From positions 1-24,211 of the forward strand of contig CAJTUY010000024.1 of NCBI GenBank assembly GCA_910579415.1: DNA of 24,211 nucleotides, written 5' to 3'. The stretch comes from an uncultured Clostridia bacterium. GTDB lineage: Bacteria; Bacillota; Clostridia; UBA1381. Positions within the stretch are counted from its first letter, which is position 1. Every line of letters begins with the position of its first letter. Position numbers and translations under genes: made by a program. The notes beneath the pieces were generated by a model that had not been told where the DNA came from, made no database searches, and saw only the letters and a list, made by a program, of their open reading frames with translations. Below, piece by piece: positions 5,563 to 14,800 of the stretch.

Positions 5563-6670
5563 TAATGCTGCCACTACTTTAAAAAAACCGGTTTCTGTTT
5601 ATGCTTCACTGATGAAAAATACTGTTTTCGGCGGTGGTAATGCAGGACGCGGCTCACACAAACAAAGTATGGCAGCCGTTCGTTCGATTATTGACACACA
5701 GGATTTAATTGCCGAACTTTTTAATATTCAGAAACCGCAGAATATAGTGTTTACTCAAAATGCAACTTATGCCCTGAACACAGCGATTTTGGGTACGGTC
5801 AGAAACGGCGGACATATAATTGTTACGTCTATGGACCATAACAGCGTTCTGCGTCCAGCCTATTTAATGGGAAATTATACGGTTGTTAAAGCAGACAAAG
5901 CAGGTTATGTTAATGCGTGTGATATTGAAGAAGCAATACAGGATGATACATGTCTTATTGTCTGCACTCACGCTTCCAATGTCTGCGGCACTATTGAGCC
6001 TGTATACGAAATAGGACGTATTGCAAAAAAGTATGGAATACCGTTTCTTATTGATACTGCGCAAACTGCAGGCTGCCTTGAAATTGATGCTGAGGAAATG
6101 AATGCGGATATGATAGCATTTTCGGGACATAAGGGACTTATGGGACCGCTCGGAACAGGCGGCTTGTATATTAAAAATCCCGAGCTGATACCGCCGCTTG
6201 TAACAGGCGGTACGGGCAGCGCTTCGGAAAGTATAATTCAGCCTGATTTTATGCCCGATAAATTCCACAGCGGAACGATGAATACTCCTGCAATAGCGGC
6301 TCTCGGTACGGGTGTAAGGTATGTTTTAAAGCATGGTGTAAAGGCGATAGGTTCGTATGAAAAGGAGCTGTCTGAAAGTTTTAAAAATAATTTGGCTAAT
6401 ATGAAAAATGTTACTGTTTACGGCTCAGATAATTCTGTTGCCACAGTAGCATTTAATGTCGGCTTTCTCGGAAGTGAGGAAACTTTTGAATATCTTCACG
6501 GTCATGCGGCTGTACGCGCAGGGTATCATTGCGCACCTCTGGCGCATAAAACACTCGGCACATCACAGCGCGGCGCAGTAAGAGTTTCATTCGGTATTTT
6601 TAATACAAATAAGGATGTAAGAAAAATTACGGATTTGGTATATAAAATCAGCAGGGAAGCAAAGGGATAG
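5549..6670 (+). CDS. Cysteine desulfurase / selenocysteine lyase (class V aminotransferase)
   Basis: A 373-residue PLP enzyme that removes sulfur (or selenium) from cysteine (or selenocysteine) to give alanine and an enzyme-bound persulfide. The ATG at 5549 lies 10 bases behind GGGGAG; the alternative GTG at 5540 overlaps that site. Visible landmarks: N-terminal YLDNAATTLKKP; HNSV and QTAG segments of the cofactor site; the PLP-binding lysine in SGHKGLMGPLGTGGLY; and the active-site cysteine in RAGYHCAPLAH, followed by the RVSFGIFNT C-terminal pattern. The set matches the stand-alone Firmicutes cysteine desulfurase family rather than IscS, and no iscU or sufU is adjacent. It is coupled to the DUF3343 gene by overlap. 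Its precise physiological acceptor is unknown. Confidence 0.9.
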   Translation: MLYLDNAATTLKKPVSVYASLMKNTVFGGGNAGRGSHKQSMAAVRSIIDTQDLIAELFNIQKPQNIVFTQNATYALNTAILGTVRNGGHIIVTSMDHNSVLRPAYLMGNYTVVKADKAGYVNACDIEEAIQDDTCLIVCTHASNVCGTIEPVYEIGRIAKKYGIPFLIDTAQTAGCLEIDAEEMNADMIAFSGHKGLMGPLGTGGLYIKNPELIPPLVTGGTGSASESIIQPDFMPDKFHSGTMNTPAIAALGTGVRYVLKHGVKAIGSYEKELSESFKNNLANMKNVTVYGSDNSVATVAFNVGFLGSEETFEYLHGHAAVRAGYHCAPLAHKTLGTSQRGAVRVSFGIFNTNKDVRKITDLVYKISREAKG

Positions 6671-6683
6671 ATTTTTCTATCCC
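6664..6683 (+). terminator. Hairpin at the end of the desulfurase gene
   Basis: GGGATAG (6664-6670, including the stop codon) pairs perfectly with CTATCCC (6677-6683) around ATTTTT. There is no T-tract after it, so it may be a weak terminator or an mRNA 3'-end stabiliser. Confidence 0.45.
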
Positions 6684-6730
6684 GATACATACTGTTGTTA
6701 AAAAAAGAGGATAATATTTTAAAAAAAGTG

Positions 6731-6759
6731 TTGACAAATACTGTTGATTTTGATATAAT
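6731..6759 (+). promoter_or_regulatory. Consensus sigma-A promoter of the tRNA operon
   Basis: Perfect TTGACA (6731-6736) and TATAAT (6754-6759) with a 17-bp spacer, 40 bp before the first tRNA. Full consensus boxes are typical for stable RNA operons. Confidence 0.95.
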
Positions 6760-6799
6760 ACTACAAGTCGGTCAGTGAAAAGACTGATATAAACTCTTT

Positions 6800-6873
<74 letters not shown>

Positions 6874-6879
6874 ATTTAT

Positions 6880-6956
6880 GTGTCTGTAGCTCAGTTGGAT
6901 AGAGCAATTGCCTTCTAAGCAATGGGCCGGGGGTTCGAATCCCTCCAGACACGCCA
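6880..6956 (+). tRNA. tRNA-Arg (anticodon TCT)
   Basis: Acceptor GTGTCTG/CAGACAC, D arm GCTCAGTTGGATAGAGC, anticodon loop CTTCTAA, T loop GTTCGAATC and encoded CCA. It begins 7 bases after tRNA-Gly and reads AGA codons. Confidence 0.95.
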
Positions 6957-7005
6957 AAAACACTCTCTGATTTGTTTTTGGACATACTTAGTAGGATACC
7001 TATAT

Positions 7006-7083
7006 GGTGGGTATAGTTCAGCTGGTTAGAGCGTCAGTTTGTGGCACTGAATGTCGTGGGTTCGAATCCCACTACCCACCCCA
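7006..7083 (+). tRNA. tRNA-His (anticodon GTG)
   Basis: Acceptor GTGGGTA/TACCCAC with an extra 5' G at 7006 opposite C73, the hallmark of tRNA-His. The anticodon loop is TTGTGGC and CCA is encoded. It lies 49 bp after tRNA-Arg. Confidence 0.95.
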
Positions 7084-7101
7084 TTTTTACAGATTTGACA
7101 T

Positions 7102-7177
7102 AGGGATATAGCCAAGTCGGTAAGGCACCAGATTTTGATTCTGGCATGCGTAGGTTCGAGTCCTGCTATCCCTGCCA
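7102..7177 (+). tRNA. tRNA-Gln (anticodon TTG)
   Basis: Acceptor AGGGATA/TATCCCT, anticodon loop TTTTGAT between CCAGA and TCTGG, T loop GTTCGAGTC and encoded CCA. Confidence 0.95.
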
Positions 7178-7184
7178 TTTATAC

Positions 7185-7260
7185 GGGCCATTAGCTCAGT
7201 TGGCAGAGCACTTGACTTTTAATCAAGTTGTCCGGGGTTCGAATCTCCGATGGCTCACCA
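7185..7260 (+). tRNA. tRNA-Lys (anticodon TTT)
   Basis: Acceptor GGGCCAT/ATGGCTC (one G-U pair), anticodon loop CTTTTAA between CTTGA and TCAAG, T arm CGGGGTTCGAATCTCCG and encoded CCA. Last tRNA of the operon. Confidence 0.95.
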
Positions 7261-7262
7261 GT

Positions 7263-7321
7263 GGCGAGCCAGACGAACACTACAATTTATATGATTGGTA
7301 GAATGTTCGTCTTGGTTTGCC
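7263..7321 (+). ncRNA. Long near-perfect hairpin after the last tRNA, function unknown
   Basis: The arms GGCGAGCC (7263-7270) and AGACGAACA (7271-7279) pair with TGTTCGTCT (7304-7312) and GGTTTGCC (7314-7321). The inner CTACAAT (7280-7286) pairs with ATTG/TAG (7294-7301) with one bulge. The result is about 24 base pairs over 59 nt. It starts 2 bases after the CCA of tRNA-Lys and has no T-tract, while the true terminator is further down. It may be a processed small RNA, a processing signal or a dispersed palindromic repeat. Confidence 0.5.
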
Positions 7322-7347
7322 CATTGAAAAAAGAATAACAACGAAAG

Positions 7348-7378
7348 AGGACTACTTGCATTTGCAGGTAGTCCTTTT
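7348..7378 (+). terminator. Terminator of the tRNA operon
   Basis: A 13-bp stem AGGACTACTTGCA (7348-7360) / TGCAGGTAGTCCT (7363-7375) with one G-T pair, then TTT. The strong hairpin ends the stable RNA operon. Confidence 0.85.
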
Positions 7379-7473
7379 AACGTGCATAAACTCTTACGAT
7401 ATACGTTATTTTCTAACAAAATTATGACAAATAGTAAAATAATAGTTAGAATAAAACGTAAAGGAGTATGGCT

Positions 7474-7706
7474 ATGATTAAAATTTTACTGTTCACTTGG
7501 CTTGGCGAACGGAGATGGACGCAGGCTGACCTCGCTCCTGAAACTGGTACAGACGAGTTATAAATGCTGAATGAAATGTGCTTTTATACGGTGCAGGAAT
7601 AAATATCTATGCAGGGACTGTGGAGAGACTTGGCAATGCTGAGTACATACACAGTCTTATAATACGCACGGATAAGAAAAGCAAGATTTTATGGTATTCT
7701 GCGTAA
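7474..7706 (+). pseudogene. Decayed XRE-type regulator and flanking coding remnant
   Basis: Behind a good AAGGAG site (7461-7466) the frame opens as MIKILLFTWLGERRWTQADL and stops after 29 codons. GERRWTQADLAxxTG is a recognisable start of a small Cro/CI helix-turn-helix, but the rest of the domain is missing. A second short frame (7575-7706, with YGAGINIYAGTVERLG) is coherent but has no start signal and I do not recognise it. A possible promoter, ATGACA plus TAGAAT with 17-bp spacing, lies upstream (about 7425-7453). The region is best read as decay of a former mobile-element gene. Confidence 0.55.
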
Positions 7707-7844
7707 AGGAGATACTGTGTATGTGCTGTACTATTCTGGCAGGAACAGTGCAGGCATTTTTTCGTTATATGAGTAGGAGACTTTAGTTGATTAAGTTTAC
7801 ACGAATACATATATTTTGAAAAATATCCCTTCAGTATCAAATCA

Positions 7845-8711
7845 TTATTTTGCACTGGACACTGTACTTTCATTCTGTACTCTCTTAAATTCATCAGGTG
7901 TCATACCGGTATTTTTTACAAACGCGCGGTAAAAGGTTGAATAGTCCTTAAAACCGCAGCGAGCATAAATATTTGTGGCTTTTTGTCCCTCCATAATTAA
8001 ATTTTTGGCGGCAGTTACGCGTCTTAAATTCAGGTATGTTTTTATAGTCATACCTGTTTTTTCTTTCAGTATTTTATTAACATACTGCTGTGACGAAAAC
8101 ACCTTTGAAGCGACAGAGGCTGCCGTTATTTCTTCGGCATAGTGACGGTCTATATAGTCAAGAAGAAAATCCGCCTTGCTCTCAATTGGTATATTTGAAT
8201 ATTCGGGAGTGTCATCAATTAAAATACGGTTTATTATTGTAATAAGTTGAACCGTATAAGTTAAGACCATTAAATCCGTTTCAGGCAGAAGATTAGAGCA
8301 GTAATACTCAATTTTTTTAAGTATCACGTCAAGCTCATATTTTTTCACTCTTTCAGCGTCTATGCGGTTGTCAGCCCCCGACTTTTTGGAATTAAGCATG
8401 TCCGTAACATCGGGAAACTTAGTAAGAAATTCGGGATAGATATGGAGAAATTCACGTTCATATTCACACTCCTTCAGAAATCGGAAGGAATGTCTTTCCG
8501 CAGGAGTGGTCAATATAATATCGCCATCGGAGAGCATATAGCTGTTTTCCTCTACGGTATATAAAAGCTCGCCTTTTATAACGTGAATAATCTCATAACA
8601 CTTATGAATATGTGTGTCAAAGTTATATCCCTTTGAGGTGTTATAGCTGTACATATATCCATCATTGTCATTGGCAATACTGTGATTTCCGTGCCGTATA
8701 ATCTTTTTCAT
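7845..8711 (-). CDS. AraC-family transcriptional activator of the polysaccharide locus
   Basis: A 288-residue regulator. The N-terminal half (about 25-110: THIHKCYEIIHVIKGELLYTVEEN, then GDIILTTPAERHSF) is a cupin sugar-sensing domain. The C-terminal part (about 185-285) holds two helix-turn-helices: ITAASVASKVFSSQQYVNKILKEKTG, and ATNIYARCGFKDYSTFYRAFVKNTGMTPDEFK. The ATG at 8709-8711 follows AAAGGA. It is divergent from the esterase gene with about 160 bp between starts. Direct half-sites AAAATGCAA spaced 21 bp apart adjoin the -35 region of the esterase promoter, as expected for AraC activators. The ligand is probably an oligosaccharide from the substrate; that is inferred from neighbours only. 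Confidence 0.9.
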   Translation of the reverse strand: MKKIIRHGNHSIANDNDGYMYSYNTSKGYNFDTHIHKCYEIIHVIKGELLYTVEENSYMLSDGDIILTTPAERHSFRFLKECEYEREFLHIYPEFLTKFPDVTDMLNSKKSGADNRIDAERVKKYELDVILKKIEYYCSNLLPETDLMVLTYTVQLITIINRILIDDTPEYSNIPIESKADFLLDYIDRHYAEEITAASVASKVFSSQQYVNKILKEKTGMTIKTYLNLRRVTAAKNLIMEGQKATNIYARCGFKDYSTFYRAFVKNTGMTPDEFKRVQNESTVSSAK

Positions 8712-8774
8712 TTCTTTTTTTCCTTTACTATTGCGTTTATGTTTATTTTACCATATTTTATCACACAGAATTCA

Positions 8775-8804
8775 AAAATGCAAACATATATGTTTAAAAT
8801 GCAA
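8775..8804 (+). promoter_or_regulatory. Probable AraC binding site: two direct half-sites
   Basis: AAAATGCAA occurs at 8775-8783 and 8796-8804, exactly 21 bp (two helical turns) apart, with the second copy touching the -35 region. A 14-bp palindrome, AAACATATATGTTT (8782-8795), lies between them. This spacing and position are typical for AraC-type activators. Confidence 0.6.
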
Positions 8805-8833
8805 TTTCAAATACGGAAAATACATTGTATAAT
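8805..8833 (+). promoter_or_regulatory. Promoter of the esterase-glycosidase operon
   Basis: TATAAT (8828-8833) with a weak -35 TTTCAA (8805-8810) at 17 bp. A poor -35 beside activator half-sites fits positive control by the AraC protein. Confidence 0.6.
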
Positions 8834-8869
8834 ATAAACAAAAAGACTAATAAAAAGGAGAAAAATACT

Positions 8870-11800
8870 ATGAAGACCAAAAGAATTGTAAGTATAATAA
8901 TTTCTGTTGCCATGATATGGGCGATAATGCCCAACATTGCGTTTGCAGACGGAGAAAATTATACCCGTGACTTTATGTCGCTTGTAAAGGACAATGCAAA
9001 AACTATGTACGGAACGGCAGCGGATGTAATTGAACTTGATGAGTATACCACTGCGTACCTCACGTATGATGGTACATATGTTGATGCGGACGGAACGATA
9101 TATTTAATGGGTACAAACGGCGGCAAGGGAAGCTATAAAAACGGCTCATATATAGAGTTTAGCGCGCCGAGCGATGGTATTGTAAGCTTTAGTCTTGATT
9201 ATGCAAATTACTTTATAGATGAAACTTATATGGGATATTCATCAGCAAATGTGAATCTTAAAGCAGGACAAAAATTAAGAATCGGAGAAAGAGTAAATAA
9301 CAGAAGCAAAGTTATGAGCTTATCCTTTACTCCCGAACAATCAGCTGAAACATCCCCTGCTCCCGATGAAACGGAGCCACCGAGCGGTGATGCCATTAAA
9401 TATACTTCACCGTCAACTTTGTGGAATTTTGATAATGTAGCTCCTGTTTCATCAGGAAATGACACGCCTGTAATCGGTGGAAATGCAGTGTGGGAAAACG
9501 CTGAGATAAAGTTTCCTGCTGCCGATACAAAATCAGGCTCAATAACTGTTGGTATGGAAAATGCAATAAAAAATAATGTAACTATTGAATTTGACGCGAT
9601 TGACCACAGCAAAGCTCTTGGACAACAGTTTTTTAATTATTCAATCGGAAACAGCGAAGAAACAATCGTAGATTTTCAGGTGCATCCGTATGATGACAGC
9701 AGAACCGATACAAAAGGTCTTATCATCGGAGGGAACACAATTGCTGATTATAAGGCGGTACGCGCAGCGTGGGGTGCTGTCGGAACTCATCATATAAAAA
9801 TTGATATTGATTATAATGCAAGAAAAGTAACGGTTGCAATAGGTTCTGATACATTTACCGATGAAATTCCGGAGGGTACTATATCGGATATAAAGAAAAT
9901 TGAAATTTCATCAACACGCTCAAAAACAGCGGCGGACAGATATATTTCGGTTGACAATTTAAAAATAGAAGAATTTACTTCCACAGAGCCGACTGCGCCC
10001 TCAACTGTTACGGAAGGATATTCGGAGGAAACTATCGCGGGGATTTCATGCCGCGTAAACGCACAGAATAATGCCCCCGCAGTAATTTATCTGGCGGGAG
10101 AACAGCGAATGGGAACAGATAATATTTCACAGCTTTATGATGCGAAAGCTATATTTGATAAACTAAATGGCAAATTAACTCTTATTGCGCCGCAGTCTGA
10201 CACTGTATTTACAGACATTACTGGATTTATCAACGAAGCTAAACAAAAATATAACGCGCCGTCTGTAACAGTAATAGGACAGTCGCAAAACGCGTCTGCG
10301 GCTCTGTCGTCCGGCGCAGATAAAATAATTACAATTGCAGGAACAGGAACGGCAAAGCCTAACGGTAAGGTGTGGGTATTTGCAGGATACACTGATGAAA
10401 CAACTAACATTTTCGATGTCAAAGCAATGGTAAATAGTTTGCAGATGTCAGGAGTTGATACTCGTTATACGGAATATCCGTATGAAGGACATAAAATTAA
10501 CAATCTCGTTGCGGAAGAAAACGGTTTTGCCAATTGGATATTAAACGACATTTCCGATAGTAAAATGGTTGATCTTGTTCTTTTCGCAGGTCAGTCAAAT
10601 ATGGCAGGGCGTGGGGAAGCGGACGAAGCGATAAAATGTGCGCCGAATCACGGTTTTGAATATCATTCCGTAACAGAGCCGGGAGTTTTGACGACGGTTT
10701 CCGAGCCGTTTGGAAAATATGAAAATAACGATATCGTAAATGACGCAGGCTCAAACGGTGTTGACCGCCGAAGCGGCGATATGGTTTCTGCGTTTATGGA
10801 AAGCTACTACGATGTTTCCGGTACGCCGATAGTCGGTGTGCAGTGTTCACGCGGCGGAACAGAAACAAGATGGTGGACAGGGGATGTTCTTACCGAAGCG
10901 GCAGCAAGATATAACGAAGCGAAAGCATATCTTGAAAGCTGCGGCTATACCATAGGAAAGCAGTTTATGGTATGGTGTCAGGGCTGTGCGGATGCAGACA
11001 ATAACAGAAGCATAGACACATACAAATCCAATACAAAAAATATTTTTAATACCTTGAAATCAAGCACAGGCATAAGCGATATGTTTATGGTGCGTATAGG
11101 TCATTGTAAAACAAGCGGTGCGGTGGGATTTGATACAATAAAAGACCCACGCTACAAGGCGATAAACCTTGCTCAAAAAGAGCTTGCGGACGAAGAGGAA
11201 AATATAACAGCTGTCGCGTCTTTCTATACTGACGAATATGCCGCACTTATGCGCGACCAATACCACTATCATCAGGAGGCGTATAACAAGGTTGGTACAA
11301 TAGCGGGAAATAACACGGCGGTTACACTTTATAATACAGGCGAATGGACAAATTATCCCGAACCGTCAACTGAGGAAATACCGCCCGTAACGGTTGAGGG
11401 AGCGTTTGAAATTAACTCGTCAGATGTGGAAATTGACGTATCCTCTATGAAGAATTACGGCGCAAGTACATATCGCATATATAAAGCAAACGGAAGTTAT
11501 GACGTGGTAACGGCAAATAACGGAAAAGTCGCAAATACAACGGGTGGAGAGGTTACGGTTGTTCCCGAATACAAATTTGAGTTTACAAATCAGACAAACT
11601 CAACAGACGAGCATATCAAAGGCTATGTAAAGGTGGGCGAAAATTCGTACACTGCGGATAAGGGTTACGGACTTGAAAGCGGATACCATATAAACGAAAA
11701 CGGCTGTCTCCCGAAAGATGTACCTATTAAGGTAGATTTGGCACAAGGCTTTTACGATATTGAGCTTTACAGAAAAGGCGGCGCAAGAGCGGACGTATAC

Positions 11801-14800
11801 GCAAACGGTGTGCAGATTATAAATAACAGCACCTCGTCAGGTTCACAGAACAGACCGTCAGGCTCGGCTGTTATGCAAGCTCCGGCGATGAGCCTTTCAG
11901 ATGGTACGACAAACTTTACAATCGGCAATTTGTCGGGAAGCAACGAGCGCATTGCGTCAATTAAAATTGCGCGTGTCCCCGAAAAGTACAGAAAGAGCGT
12001 AATCTGGATTGCGGGCGACAGCGAGTCGGCGAATTACTATCCGATAAACGGTGACGGCGATGACCTCGCAAACAATAAAATTATGATGACGGGCTTCGGT
12101 ATGCAGCTTGAAAAAATGCTGTCGGATAAATACGCCGTTGCAAATTACGGTCAGCCGAGTGCGACGGTTAAAACATGGTATGACGAGTGCTTTGAGTCGG
12201 TTAATTCTCTTATGCAATCGGGCGATACAATTCTTGTTGATTTCGGAATTAACGATTCCATAAGCTCGTCAAATAAAATTACTGTTGATGAAATGAAGCA
12301 GTATATGAAAAATATTGCGGACGCGGCGAAAGAAAAGAACGTAAAAATGATTTTGGTAAGCCCTGTTTACAACGGCAAATATCAGCACAGAACATATTTT
12401 ACATACGATGCAGCAAATGATACAAACGAGATGTACGATTTCGCAAAGGAAATCGGTGTGGATTGTATTGACCTCAATAAATGGACACAACTTTATGTTA
12501 ATAAAGCAATAGCCGATACAGGGGATGAAAACTGGAGAACAAATAACTACCATGTCGGCGATAATTTGCATTTAACACAGCACAGCGCGCTGCTGGCGGC
12601 TTCGTTTATTGCTGCCGGTATGAGTGAAGTGGGTTACGAAACATCAGGCTTTTCACATACCTATAAGGACATTTCATCTATTACTGATGACAATACACGC
12701 GGCGAGGAAAGCGGAGTAAGCCGTGTTTACAGCGTGTCAGAAGCAAAGAAATTTATGGGAAAGTCAACCGAACCGCCTAAATCAAAGCTTGCGATAAAAT
12801 ACGATGATACAACCGGCAATGTTACGATTGAGGGCGGTGACGGAAGCGTTACAAGCGGAACTCTTATAAAGGCAGTATATGAGGGCGGAACAATGAAATC
12901 GGTAAAAACAGAGAATATAGATTTTTCAAAAGGCACACAGGTTGATGCCCAAAAAGGTATGAAATTATTCTTATGGGAATCGCTTAATTCAATGAAGCCT
13001 CTTGCGGAGGCGTACACATATACAGGTGCGGGAAATGAAACTCCCGCGCCTACTCTCTCTCCGACGCCAACGGCAACCCCCAATGAGCCGAAAGAAATAA
13101 TATATAGCGAGGATTTTGAAAATTACAACACAGGTGATAAGGCAGGCTGGACTTCGCCTGCGGGAACGATGTCGGTAAAATCCGATAACACATCAGGCAT
13201 AGGTAAATATCAGACAGTTGTATCGGGAAAAAGCGGAACGTGCAGAAGCGGATATGTTGAATTGCCGGCGGCTGTCACAGAAAATTTTGTTTTTGAGTGC
13301 GATTATAAATCTTCGTCAAATGCGAATGTATCAGATTTGGAATTAGTGGAGAATAAAAACTCAATATACGCAAATCACGGCGTATATTCAAATGCGAATT
13401 ATGTTTTTATAATGGCAAGACCTAAAAATGCAGACTGCTACGTTATAAATAATAAATCAGATGACAGCGGATTTACCGTTGACCGATATGCTGACCCGAT
13501 ATTTAAAACAAAAGATGTTACAGGCAATCCGTGGCTTCATATAAAGGCTGTCGGCGATATGACAAACCAAAAAGTTATAGTGTATATAACTTCGCTTGAC
13601 GGAAAAACCGAGTACCATCACGGAATGTATGATATGAATGTAGGCAGAGAGAACAAGTTAAATTCGTGGAAGTGTATTCACTTGCTTTCGCCTACAACAG
13701 GCGCGGATACCTGCATAGACAATATTGAAATATACAAGGCTCGCAAGACTGACCTATCTCCCGTATATCATAAGGTGAAAATGATATGCAAAGCATACTC
13801 GTTTGAACAGTATGTATTGGACGGCGAAAGCGTGGTGAATATTCCCGATGTATCAAGCTACGGACAGCATTTCGAGGGCTGGACAGTGGGAAATGACAGT
13901 AAAAAGTACACGAGCGCAGAGCTTGAAAAATTACCGATAAGCTCGGATTGTGAGATTAACGGCGTAATCGGCGAGGGCTATATTGAAGCAATAGCTAAAG
14001 TGGATTTTAAGGATTTCCCCGCAGGAAACGAACTTGTTATGGGAGTGGACGAGAATACCTTCGGCTCTAATCCTATCTCACTTTCGATAACGGGCGAACA
14101 GGGAACAAGCCTTGTTACAAACCCCGACAGCAGAGTAAATGACTACAATGTAGAATGGACTTTTGACGGCTTCCGCACTCTTGACGGCAAGCCGACAGGA
14201 GAAACAGGCGAAAAATACTGCGACAGCTACGGCGTTTTAAAGACAACCGATACAGCGCATAATACGGCAGTAGATTTTACATTAAAGAAAACAGCCGCAA
14301 ATTATTATGGCAGAGTAACCGCCAAGATTACATATAGCGGTAAAACAATAGAAGTGTCAAAACCGCTTGTACTTCTCGGCGATAAATCGCAGGGCGGTAC
14401 AGTTATTTTGCCAAAGAGCGGTTACACTGCCGATTTTAACAAATACGAAAGTACTATGATGGGATATATTGCGGAAAGTAATGATATTGTTATCGGGAAA
14501 TGGGATAAATCAGGCTCAGATGTCACATATATAATTTTAAAATCCGATAACAACGGAAAGTTTTTATCATTTACAAGAGCCGCAAGCGGGAATTCATCCT
14601 TTACACATCAGGAAATCGGCAATATTGAGGGAGAAACTGTATTTGAGCAGGATATTCGTTTCGGTATGAACGGCAGTATTGAATATGGCGCGGATACTGC
14701 AAAAGGCACAACTACCGCGTTTAATTCAACAGCGTTTAAGCTAAACTTTGCAAATTCAAAATTCACCTTTAACGGCAAGGAAATAGGCTCAGGTGAAAAA

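Noticed and set aside
7731..7796. Short frame of 21 codons behind an AAAGGAG site
   Set aside because: It lies in decayed DNA, has no recognisable sequence and could be chance; not strong enough to call a gene.
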